Positions 19,636 to 28,279 of a stretch of DNA of 64,000 nt are shown here, piece after piece. The position numbers were made by a program, and so were the translations under genes. Every line of letters begins with the position of its first letter. Positions within the stretch are counted from its first letter, which is position 1. Below the pieces are notes generated by a model that was not told the DNA's origin, searched no databases, and saw only the letters and a program-made list of their open reading frames with translations. The stretch spans positions 4,712,001-4,776,000 of the forward strand of contig OY762448.1 of NCBI GenBank assembly GCA_963665705.1, in the 5' to 3' direction. This DNA is from Saccharicrinis sp963665705 (GTDB lineage: Bacteria; Bacteroidota; Bacteroidia; Bacteroidales; Marinilabiliaceae).

Positions 19636-20388
19636 ATGAGTCAACTTACACCAAAAATATCTATTATAACAGTCGTATTCAATGGAGCTAATACTCTTGA
19701 AGCTACGATAAAGAGTATTATTAACCAAACTTATACAAATATAGAATACATTATTATAGACGGATCTTCAAATGACGGAACCTTAGATATTATTAAAAAA
19801 TTCGATGCCAAAATTTCAAAGTGGATTAGCGAACCAGACAAAGGCATTTATGATGCTATGAACAAAGGTATTCACATTTCAACAGGTGATTATGTTTGGT
19901 TTATGAATTCCGGTGATGAAATTGCAAATAGTAAAGTCCTAGAAAACATCATATTATTAAATCTTGATTCAGACATATACTTTGGCGATACAATAATGAT
20001 AGACTCTTATGGGAATGAAATTGGTAACAGAAGACTTACTCCTCCTGAAAAACTTAACTGGAAAAGCTTTAAAAGAGGCATGCTAGTTAGTCATCAATCC
20101 TTTATAGCTAAAAAAGAGATTATTCAACCCTACAACCTTGCTTACAAGTTTTCTGCTGATTTTGAATGGTGTTTACTCGCTATGAAAAAGGCCAAACAAA
20201 TCACCAACACGCATCTTATACTAAGTAAGTTTCTAGATGGGGGTATTACAAAACAAAACATTATTCCCGGATTAAAAGAGAGATTTAAAATCATGGTTAA
20301 ACAATATGGTATAATCCCAACTTGCTATAACCATATTTTTATTGGCTTTAAATTCTTTTTATTTTTAATGAAAAACAAACGATTCTAA
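19636..20388 (+). CDS. GT2 family glycosyltransferase
   Basis: A 250-residue GT-A glycosyltransferase of the WcaE-like GT2 group. It opens with PKISIITVVFNGANTLEATI and has the YIIIDGSSNDGT nucleotide-binding motif and SEPDKGIYDAMNKGI with the DxD-like acidic pair region. A basic, hydrophobic C-terminus may rest on the membrane. I place the start at the ATG at 19636, 4 bases after the GT4 stop; an upstream in-frame ATG at 19591 lies inside the GT4 gene and adds 15 residues foreign to the family. Confidence 0.88.
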   Translation: MSQLTPKISIITVVFNGANTLEATIKSIINQTYTNIEYIIIDGSSNDGTLDIIKKFDAKISKWISEPDKGIYDAMNKGIHISTGDYVWFMNSGDEIANSKVLENIILLNLDSDIYFGDTIMIDSYGNEIGNRRLTPPEKLNWKSFKRGMLVSHQSFIAKKEIIQPYNLAYKFSADFEWCLLAMKKAKQITNTHLILSKFLDGGITKQNIIPGLKERFKIMVKQYGIIPTCYNHIFIGFKFFLFLMKNKRF

Positions 20389-20519
20389 CATTAAACATTC
20401 AGTACTTTTCCCTGTTTTCACTTTTACCATCTAGCATTTTATTCATTATTGCGAAGGATATTAATTTCATTGTCGTCTGATTAAATATAAAGTTCATAAA
20501 TATTTAAATTTTCCAAGAC

Positions 20520-20912
20520 ATGAAAAATATACTTTACAGTATTGTTGCATTACTTTTTTTAAGTATCTCAGCACAAACCAATGCTCAACCTCAACACCAA
20601 AAGTTCAGCGCTGAGGATATGAGTGAAAAACAAACAGAAATGATGAAGAAAGAGCTTAATCTTTCTGATGAACAAACGACTGAAGTCAGTGCTATCAACC
20701 TAAAATTTGCGAAAAAAATGGATGAGCAACGAGAAAATTCAAGTGGCGATAGAGAATCCATGCATGAGGAGATGGAAAAAATGAGAGAAGAAAGAAATGC
20801 TGAACTAAAAGAAGTTCTTTCCGAAAAACAATACAAAACAATGTTAGAAAAAGAGGAAGAAATGAGAAAGAATCACAAAGGCGGTCCAGGAGGCCCTGGA
20901 GGTCCACAATAA
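20520..20912 (+). CDS. small secreted Spy/CpxP-like helical protein
   Basis: A 130-residue exported protein. Residues 1-22 form a signal peptide (KNILYSIVALLFLSISAQTNAQ). The mature part is almost wholly charged helix with an LNLSDEQTTEVSAI segment, as in the LTxxQ repeats of Spy/CpxP periplasmic proteins, and ends in a Gly/Pro-rich tail. In other bacteria such proteins act as periplasmic chaperones or stress sensors; here that role is inferred only from composition and pattern. It stands alone between a GT2 gene and the convergent pbpC. Confidence 0.7.
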   Translation: MKNILYSIVALLFLSISAQTNAQPQHQKFSAEDMSEKQTEMMKKELNLSDEQTTEVSAINLKFAKKMDEQRENSSGDRESMHEEMEKMREERNAELKEVLSEKQYKTMLEKEEEMRKNHKGGPGGPGGPQ

Positions 20913-20957
20913 ATAGTTGCTTATCCTCTAAAAAAACCATAAAAATTTTTCATCGAT

Positions 20958-21009
20958 GCGAGGATGATAACATTTCTCATGTTACTCAGACTTACAAACT
21001 CATCCTCGC
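20958..21009. repeat. inverted repeat at the end of pbpC
   Basis: GCGAGGATGA (20958-20967) and TCATCCTCGC (21000-21009) are perfect 10-bp arms 32 bases apart in the convergent gap. No T-run follows, so a terminator role is only possible. Confidence 0.45.
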
Positions 21010-23381
21010 TATTCATCTCCTCTTCCGATACAATTAATCCACTTATTTAAAACATTCCCCTGATCATCAATTAAAGTTAAGAAATGCTTTCCCGGAGTAG
21101 GTTTAATTTCCATATGATGAACAAAGGAGGTTTCTCCAAGATATTCATCATCTAAATGCCAGTATATAGTAGATTTTGAAAAACGATGTGCTACTTTTAA
21201 TATCACAGGCTGAACTATTCCATCCAATCCCTTTGGCAAATAGACTTTATTATTATTTTGAGGATAAATAAACTCCATAGTTTTTTCCTTGTCACCACCG
21301 CATTTTTCTTCTATTTCAGGTAACTTTTGATACAGAGGGTGGTTTCTACGATAATACCACTCCATAACAGGCGGTAATACAAACCAGCTTTTATGAACCA
21401 TTTGAGAAATTGGATAGCAATTGGAATTCACGCGTTTTGTTTGCTCCTTATTCAAGTGAACAAGCCGATGATAAGGACATTGTTCTGCTTTAAGTGTAGA
21501 TGTGGAAACAAATACAGAATCAGCTTCACAATATGGTCCGGCTCTATATCCGGATTTTTTACACACCTCTATTTTCGTCATATCATCATATGGTGGTTGA
21601 AACCACGAAGTTTTTGGTAGATGATGAAAAATATCAAACATAATGGGGCCTGCAGTTACTCCCCCGATAATCCCAGGTCGCCCTTCACCTGTGGCATTTC
21701 CTACCCATACACCAACAATATACTCCGGTGTAATACCAATAGCCCAGGCATCACGATATCCAAAGCTTGTTCCTGTTTTCCATGCTATTTTTCTACTCGA
21801 TGAAAATGTTTGCCACCCCGATTCTTCTAATGGACGAACAACATTTGTTAATGCCTCGAAAGTATGATAAACAGAACTCGCATTAAACACCTTAGGATAT
21901 TCAGACATTAAACCCTTGTCTATTGCATCATAATCAAATACAGTAGGTTGATTATATGCTTTACTATCATAATTAGAATTACTTTCTGTATAATTATTTA
22001 ATGTACCAGCCATAGCTACATAAGCCCCTGTAACATCAAATAAAGTAGCTTCTGCTCCACCCAAAATTAAACTCAGCCCATAATAATCAGGATCTGACTT
22101 TATGGTTTTCAATCCTATATTCTGCAACACAGTACAAAACCTACCTATATCATATTGTTGAAGCATTTTTACAGCAGGAACATTTAATGACCTGCTTAGT
22201 GCCTCATCAGCAGGAACAGCTCCACTATACGTTCTTGTATAATTTTTAGGTGCAAAATTCTCATAATAAGTTGGTACATCCGGAATCAACATTGAAGGAA
22301 GAATCTTACCATCCTGTATTGATGCTGCATATAAAAATGGCTTTAAAATACTTCCAGTACTACGTGGAGCCTGAATAATATCTACATGTTTCTGAGGAAC
22401 GTTTGAAGCATTTATATTTCCACAATAAGCCAACACTTTTTTTGACTTTACATCTACTACTAAAGCACAAGCATTATGAATTTCATTTAATCTCAATTTT
22501 TCATGATGAAAAGTAAGAACTTGATTCACTCTTTTTTGTAAAGTTTCCTGAATAGAGAGTTTATAAATTTCCCCATCCTTCTTTTTTCTGCAATAATCTA
22601 ACAAGTGAGGTGCAATTTGTGGCAAAGCATAAGGATGTTCTGGTATTGGTTCATCAATTGCCAAAAAATAAGACGTAGAATCAATTACACTCTTAGTTAG
22701 CAGTTTATTTAAGAGTTTGTTTCTTTTTTTTAATAACCGAGCTCTGTTTTTTCCTGTATGAATTAATCCTGGCGCATTGGGCAATACTGCTAAAGTTGCT
22801 TGTTCTGCCCATGATAACATATATGCCGGACGATGAAAATACCGCCATGCCGCAGCCTCCAAACCAACAACATTACCTCCAAACGGAGCATGTGTGACAT
22901 ACATATTTAATATTTCATCTTTTGATAAAGTGAGCTCTAATCGCAATGCCTGAAACGCCTCAATTATTTTGCTAAAGATATTTCTATCTCTTTGGGTTGC
23001 CATCCTAATCACTTGCATAGTGATAGTACTCCCCCCACTTTTTACTTCGCCGCTTGATATATTTTGCTTAAGTGCTCTAAGAATGGAAAAAGGATTTACA
23101 CCCGGATGCTGATAAAAATGTTCATCCTCAAACATAAGAATACAGTCCTTAAATTTATGAGGAACAGAATCTCCTTTAGGAAATCTCCATTGACCATCTT
23201 TTGCAATATGAGCGCCAAGCAACTTGTCTTTCTGGGAATAAATTACAGTTGAATATGAAACATTAAATAAGGGAAAGGAAATACAAAACCAAAAAACTAC
23301 AAGTGAAAAAATTAGCAACGAAATAAGTACAGTTCTTAACTTGAATTTAAATTTGATTCCTTTAGTAATACTCAAATCCAT
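21009..23381 (-). CDS. pbpC: penicillin-binding protein 1C
   Basis: A 790-residue class A PBP of the PbpC type. A membrane anchor at about residues 17-38 is followed by a GT51 domain with catalytic Glu85 in MFEDEHFYQHPG and GGSTITMQVIRM. The transpeptidase has Ser344 in GSILKPF, an SLN motif and WKTGTSFG. The C-terminus carries the extra BiPBP_C beta-domain (MEFIYPQNNNKVYLP onwards) typical of PbpC. The usual partner gene, an alpha-2-macroglobulin, is missing here; instead pbpC sits 2 bases behind the phosphoesterase-barrel lipoprotein gene and is surely co-transcribed with it. Confidence 0.95.
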   Translation of the reverse strand: MDLSITKGIKFKFKLRTVLISLLIFSLVVFWFCISFPLFNVSYSTVIYSQKDKLLGAHIAKDGQWRFPKGDSVPHKFKDCILMFEDEHFYQHPGVNPFSILRALKQNISSGEVKSGGSTITMQVIRMATQRDRNIFSKIIEAFQALRLELTLSKDEILNMYVTHAPFGGNVVGLEAAAWRYFHRPAYMLSWAEQATLAVLPNAPGLIHTGKNRARLLKKRNKLLNKLLTKSVIDSTSYFLAIDEPIPEHPYALPQIAPHLLDYCRKKKDGEIYKLSIQETLQKRVNQVLTFHHEKLRLNEIHNACALVVDVKSKKVLAYCGNINASNVPQKHVDIIQAPRSTGSILKPFLYAASIQDGKILPSMLIPDVPTYYENFAPKNYTRTYSGAVPADEALSRSLNVPAVKMLQQYDIGRFCTVLQNIGLKTIKSDPDYYGLSLILGGAEATLFDVTGAYVAMAGTLNNYTESNSNYDSKAYNQPTVFDYDAIDKGLMSEYPKVFNASSVYHTFEALTNVVRPLEESGWQTFSSSRKIAWKTGTSFGYRDAWAIGITPEYIVGVWVGNATGEGRPGIIGGVTAGPIMFDIFHHLPKTSWFQPPYDDMTKIEVCKKSGYRAGPYCEADSVFVSTSTLKAEQCPYHRLVHLNKEQTKRVNSNCYPISQMVHKSWFVLPPVMEWYYRRNHPLYQKLPEIEEKCGGDKEKTMEFIYPQNNNKVYLPKGLDGIVQPVILKVAHRFSKSTIYWHLDDEYLGETSFVHHMEIKPTPGKHFLTLIDDQGNVLNKWINCIGRGDE

Positions 23382-23383
23382 GT

Positions 23384-26300
23384 TTAAAAGTTAAACCGCA
23401 TAATAAAAGTAAAAAAGTTATCCTCTGGTGTAAATGAATAATATGGCTGTAACACAAAGGTATCTAAAACATCTACCCATAAACCAACTGTTTGACTGGA
23501 ATGCCATTCTCCAAAATGTTCTTCATCAAGCCAAACTCTTCCTATATCATAACCCGCTAACATACCAATATTGACAGGAAGGTATACATTTTGCCAATTA
23601 ACAAAACTATATCGCAAATCTGCATTTTCATAAAACGCAGCCTCCCCTCTAAATCGATTTTTTCGATAACCTCTCAAGTTCGTAAGATTTCCAATATCCG
23701 GAGTTTGATAAAACTCATAATTACCTTTAATCTTCTCATAGCCAATATTATTTGCTAATACTAATTTGGGATAATTACTTAATGTAACATAAAATTGGGA
23801 ATTAGTTTTAAATCTAAACAGATCATCATCATCTGTTAAATTATATTGATATTCCAATCCAGCATAAAAAGCAAATCCATTAGATGGATTCTCTTCTCTA
23901 TCTCTAATATCAATTTTATGACTTATTTCTCCACCTAAAAAATGTTTTCGCTCCATTTCTTCCTCAGTAAAACCCAATATAGGATCGGTAGAAACTCTCC
24001 CCTCTCTTTCTTTTATTTCAACGGTTTCATAGTTTGGACCAAAATCAAAGGCAAAATGTTTATTTAGTGTACGATAAGATATAAGAGGATTTACCCTCGC
24101 TCCAGTTATAGTAACCCAATTGTACTCTTTTTCTTTTTCATGATTAATTGTTCCATTACCAATACCAAAATAATTTACAATACTAGGAAAATCAACATGT
24201 ATCGACGGTTTAAAATCAAACCTTCCAAATAAATTTGGAAAATGTGCATCATAACCATACTTAAAGGCATCCTGATTACCTGGAGCGACTTCAAAATATG
24301 CTTTTTGTTTTGCTTTATAAGGATCTCTCCTCCAACCATTGGTTGTCCATGAATAGGACAGCCCCATCCACATACCATCATCTTTTGTATAACCTAATCT
24401 AACAAATGGGAAATTCTTATTATAAACAAAACCTTTTCTATCATATTCATTCACGTAAATATTATCCTCTGAAGTTTTATTTGAAACTGGATTTCCTTCA
24501 AATTTCATCCCATCTGATTCATCATAAACATAAATACCTCTTCCCTGAGACTCATTTACGATTTTATCTTTATCCTCACCACCAATTATTCTAATTCTAA
24601 TTTTGTTTACATCTTCACCGTATATTCTGAATTCATCTTTTCCTCGTAAACCATACAATCTAATTTCACTTGTTTCCGAAGGATAAAAGGTTCTATCATA
24701 TTTTAATAAATCACCTTTCTTTCCTCTTTCAATGAAATACTTCACATTTACATTTCCATTTTTCAACCTCTGAATTACAAATACTTCATCATTATCAGTC
24801 CCTGTTATTTCAACCTCCTTTGATATAAATTTATATAGCTTACGACTTATTTTAAGCAGGTTTCCACGACGTTGTTTGAGTAATACCGGAATTTCTTTGT
24901 TTAAATCGACAACCTCAGGAGGCAAACTAATTAAACATGAATCAATCACACTATCAGTCATTTTCGATTGCAGTTCCTCAACAAGTCGCTCCCAATCACT
25001 CCACTCTAATTCATTTAAAAAGTATCTATCAAAGTAACGAGCATTAAAAGAAAGATTCTTTACATCTCTGACATCTCCTTTCATGGTTTTGAATTTCTTT
25101 ATGAGAAAAGTAGAAACATACCAAGGAATAAGCCCCTCAAATTTATAGAAAGCCTGATCTCGATCCCTTGGAATTGGCCGGTATAAAGTACTGTCGCCAA
25201 TTTCAAACGATGCCCACCTCCATTGATCATCATGTCTATCCCAATCATGAATTAACAAATCAAAAAGTCTTGATTTTAATACCCACTCCTGATCAACAAA
25301 CTGGCTTTTCTTTTCTCTTAACTTTTCAAGCAAGTCATTATAACTGATAATATCTTTAGAACAACCAAACTGAGGCGCATTATGCCAATCACCACTAGGT
25401 CTTTGTTCTAATAAATAAAGTTCTTGTGGGAATAATTTATTATAATTTCCTAATTGCTTCTGATGCTTAAGAAATACTAGTTTGGGACTTGTATAATAAA
25501 TTCCAGCAGCTTTAGATAATGATGGCAACATCAATGCCCCATATGGATGGCTGGCACTATTCTGATCCTTCATTATATCTAGCACTTTTAGGCTGCTATA
25601 CTTTTTATCTACCATTTTGGTGTAATCCTTATTGATAGACCTTAGAATATATTGCCTACCATCATCCAGTTCCATGCGCAATGAATTGGATGACATTCCT
25701 CCTCCTTTTTTTATAGGAACCAGCCCTCCAAATTTAGTTTCCAAATTTATTACAGGAGTCTTTACTTCTGTGGTCCACATTTTCCGATATTGCTTACCTA
25801 AAAGAAAAGACTTCCAATTTCCAGCTGCAAAAGCTTTATTGGCAGCAACAACTGTATCATTAATATTAATTGCTGGATATTCTTTTTCTATTGCAACCGT
25901 CCCTGGCTTAGGTTTGCGAAGTTGGGTTCTATATTCAAGTTTTGGAACTGGATTTTTTGGAGTAACAGAATAAAACTCAACCCATGCTTCCATATCCTCA
26001 TAAAACAATATTTTAGCATAACCACGGGCTTCTCTTGAAAAGTCAGCCTCTCCACCTGCAAGCGCAAATGAATGCCTACTTCCTGATCCACTAACTATAT
26101 GCTTGGTTTTATCTTTATTAAAATACTGAAGATTATGCTCATGTCCAGAGGCAAAAATCACATCAACATCAAGATCTTCTGCAATTTGATACAGACCTTG
26201 ACTAAACTCAATATATAATGAATTATTTAAATCCTGCACCGATCCAATGGCAGCACGTAATATGGGAAACATTGAGCCTATAACAGGCAATGGAATCCAT

Positions 26301-27088
26301 AATTTATTATCTCTATGTAGAGGAAAAACATGATCTAAGAAAGAAAAATATCCACCATGTAATCCATTACTAAATATTGGATGATGCATAAATACAACAA
26401 TCTGATCATTTTTATGCTCAATGAAAATTTCTTCTATCCGTGCTAAAAAATCATTTCTTGACTTAATATCACACCCTTTATTCATCTTTTTCTCTCTATC
26501 CCAATTCAGCAACCACCACTGACTATCTATAAAAACAAAGTACAGATCTTTATTCATCTTTTTTACTTTCGGATCGCCACATCCTTGTCCGGGATACATT
26601 TTTACTTTGTGAGGAAAGTCCTTGGAAAAATATGATTCTATAAAATCCTCCTGCCTGTTGATTGCTTTTAATCCCTTTTTTTTACCATTTTTCCAATCAT
26701 GATTTCCTGCAATAAAATAGGTATCGCCATTGACATATTTAGCAAGCTCCAGTTGTGCGGAGATAACATTCTCTTTCTGAAATCTGGTCTTATTATCTTT
26801 TGAAGGTAGGCCGTAAGGATAGATATTATCTCCTAGGTATACTAAAGTTGATGGTCCTGATGTTTTTTGCAGATCCATCTCAACGGCACTCAATACAATA
26901 TTTTCCTGATTTTCTTTATTATCGAACCTTCCGGCATCGCCAATTAAAAATACTGACTGAACTAATTTTTTATCTGATAATTTTGATTCCTCGCTCCAAT
27001 TCAAATTAGCTCTGGAATAATACGGTGCTTTAAGCGTTCCACATGCTCCAAATAAAATTACAAGAAAAAGAAATATCAAGTACCTCAT
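23384..27088 (-). CDS. outer-membrane lipoprotein: metallophosphoesterase + kinase-like core + BamA-like barrel
   Basis: A 1234-residue protein with three parts. (1) A lipoprotein signal ending in LFGAC (Cys16), then a calcineurin-type metallophosphoesterase with GDAGRFD (Asp51), LGDN (86-89), GNHD (128-131), MHH (234-236) and GHEH (315-318): a full metal-ligand set. (2) A middle part of about 450-700 with a glycine-rich GGGMSSNSL (462-470), YILRSINKD (480-488), DWDRHDDQW (615-623) and RPIPRDRDQAF (637-647), which look like the loop, lysine-strand, catalytic and metal motifs of atypical kinases; this reading is my inference. (3) A C-terminal part of about 890-1234 resembling Omp85/surface-antigen barrels and ending in Phe. 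It is upstream of pbpC with a 2-base gap. Confidence 0.82.
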   Translation of the reverse strand: MRYLIFLFLVILFGACGTLKAPYYSRANLNWSEESKLSDKKLVQSVFLIGDAGRFDNKENQENIVLSAVEMDLQKTSGPSTLVYLGDNIYPYGLPSKDNKTRFQKENVISAQLELAKYVNGDTYFIAGNHDWKNGKKKGLKAINRQEDFIESYFSKDFPHKVKMYPGQGCGDPKVKKMNKDLYFVFIDSQWWLLNWDREKKMNKGCDIKSRNDFLARIEEIFIEHKNDQIVVFMHHPIFSNGLHGGYFSFLDHVFPLHRDNKLWIPLPVIGSMFPILRAAIGSVQDLNNSLYIEFSQGLYQIAEDLDVDVIFASGHEHNLQYFNKDKTKHIVSGSGSRHSFALAGGEADFSREARGYAKILFYEDMEAWVEFYSVTPKNPVPKLEYRTQLRKPKPGTVAIEKEYPAININDTVVAANKAFAAGNWKSFLLGKQYRKMWTTEVKTPVINLETKFGGLVPIKKGGGMSSNSLRMELDDGRQYILRSINKDYTKMVDKKYSSLKVLDIMKDQNSASHPYGALMLPSLSKAAGIYYTSPKLVFLKHQKQLGNYNKLFPQELYLLEQRPSGDWHNAPQFGCSKDIISYNDLLEKLREKKSQFVDQEWVLKSRLFDLLIHDWDRHDDQWRWASFEIGDSTLYRPIPRDRDQAFYKFEGLIPWYVSTFLIKKFKTMKGDVRDVKNLSFNARYFDRYFLNELEWSDWERLVEELQSKMTDSVIDSCLISLPPEVVDLNKEIPVLLKQRRGNLLKISRKLYKFISKEVEITGTDNDEVFVIQRLKNGNVNVKYFIERGKKGDLLKYDRTFYPSETSEIRLYGLRGKDEFRIYGEDVNKIRIRIIGGEDKDKIVNESQGRGIYVYDESDGMKFEGNPVSNKTSEDNIYVNEYDRKGFVYNKNFPFVRLGYTKDDGMWMGLSYSWTTNGWRRDPYKAKQKAYFEVAPGNQDAFKYGYDAHFPNLFGRFDFKPSIHVDFPSIVNYFGIGNGTINHEKEKEYNWVTITGARVNPLISYRTLNKHFAFDFGPNYETVEIKEREGRVSTDPILGFTEEEMERKHFLGGEISHKIDIRDREENPSNGFAFYAGLEYQYNLTDDDDLFRFKTNSQFYVTLSNYPKLVLANNIGYEKIKGNYEFYQTPDIGNLTNLRGYRKNRFRGEAAFYENADLRYSFVNWQNVYLPVNIGMLAGYDIGRVWLDEEHFGEWHSSQTVGLWVDVLDTFVLQPYYSFTPEDNFFTFIMRFNF

Positions 27089-27134
27089 CTGTCTAATTAT
27101 TAATCTTACTTATCCTTATTTAATATATTCAACT

Positions 27135-28052
27135 TCAGTGATGCTTATAAAGTAAAAGTCTGGCTTTTTTTGATTTCCCCTCTGTTGACAAATACATATT
27201 ATCATCAGCATCAAAACATATCCCCTCAGGTTGAGGTAAATACTTAGGATTTAAAAACGTAACCTCTTTAATATTCAACTCAAAATCAACAACCAACAAA
27301 ACACTCCCCCTGGCTGACAAAATGAATAAGTCTCTACCCTTATTCATTGCAATTGCAGAAGGAGAGAAAACTTCAATCCGGTCAATATAATTTTCATCGA
27401 TATCTTCTATTGCAACACTTTCAATAAACTGCTTAATCTTCTTTGGGTGCATTTCTAATACTGGCTTTTTATTTAACTTACCCTTTTTCAAATCATAACT
27501 ATAAACTGCCTTAGTTCGTAATTTATCATCTTTATCAAGCGTAATTCCTTTGCAAGCCAAATAAAAAACATCTTTTACTTTATCGTAACATAACCCTTCA
27601 ACATCGTTTTCCGATGAAAGTTTAGTTTCAAAATCTTCAGTTTCTTTATTTATAGGGTCATATTTATATAATTTACCATTACTCTTTAATACCCAAATAA
27701 GCTTTCCATCAAACTCCACTCCCTCATAATCCCCTGTATTCCAAAATTGGTTTTTACTAATAATATCAAAATCCGAAATATTCAACTCATATATAAATCC
27801 TTTCTCGTCATTTATAGCCAATAATGAATTATTGACATCATTAAAATCAAGACCTGAAATTTCAGATAACTCTTCATCTAATTCTCTAACTTTATCTGGT
27901 TTTTCATAATTGAAAAATGTATTTTCTTTATGCGAAAAACTTGCCATGGCATAACTATGATGCTTACCATTTGCAGGAAAGAAAACATCACACTGACAAA
28001 AAGAAATCACCAGTAAAAAGATTAGCAAAGATTGTTTAAATAGAATAGCCAT
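27135..28052 (-). CDS. SdiA-regulated-type beta-propeller protein
   Basis: A 305-residue exported protein. The N-terminus (LLIFLLVISFCQC) is a signal, possibly with a non-standard lipobox. The rest has repeated propeller-blade phrases: SEISGLDFNDVNNSLLAIND, GDYEGVEFDGKLIWVL, NDVEGLCYDKVKDVFYLACK and PEGICFDADDNMYLSTE. These match the SdiA-regulated/phytase-like family of secreted propellers. No enzymatic residues can be assigned. It is 46 bases upstream of the phosphoesterase-barrel gene and probably leads the transcript through pbpC, suggesting an envelope role. Confidence 0.75.
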   Translation of the reverse strand: MAILFKQSLLIFLLVISFCQCDVFFPANGKHHSYAMASFSHKENTFFNYEKPDKVRELDEELSEISGLDFNDVNNSLLAINDEKGFIYELNISDFDIISKNQFWNTGDYEGVEFDGKLIWVLKSNGKLYKYDPINKETEDFETKLSSENDVEGLCYDKVKDVFYLACKGITLDKDDKLRTKAVYSYDLKKGKLNKKPVLEMHPKKIKQFIESVAIEDIDENYIDRIEVFSPSAIAMNKGRDLFILSARGSVLLVVDFELNIKEVTFLNPKYLPQPEGICFDADDNMYLSTEGKSKKARLLLYKHH

Positions 28053-28099
28053 TAATAAAAAGATTAGCTCAAATACAAAATAATTGAGATGAAACAGTA

Positions 28100-28107
28100 C
28101 AAATATA
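28100..28107 (-). promoter_or_regulatory. -7 element for the 21009-28052 minus-strand unit
   Basis: Reads TATATTTG on the minus strand, an exact TAnnTTTG match, with a leader of about 40 bases to the start at 28052. A TTG lies 25 bases further upstream, a little too far for a standard -33 box. Confidence 0.5.
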
Positions 28108-28279
28108 GTTTAAATAAGACTCCTTTATCTAACAATAACATGATGTCTTTTAGCGTTTACCTAAAAACACAAACATTTTTTCATTTTCAGTACATCTGTT
28201 AATAAATCGTTGATAAATACAACTAGCACAACTACTTAATAACATACAAATACACTAACTTACAGATCAAAATTAATAC

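Noticed and set aside
25632..25973. 113-codon plus-strand frame inside the phosphoesterase-barrel gene
   Set aside because: It is antisense to a long, well-supported gene and shows no family pattern.
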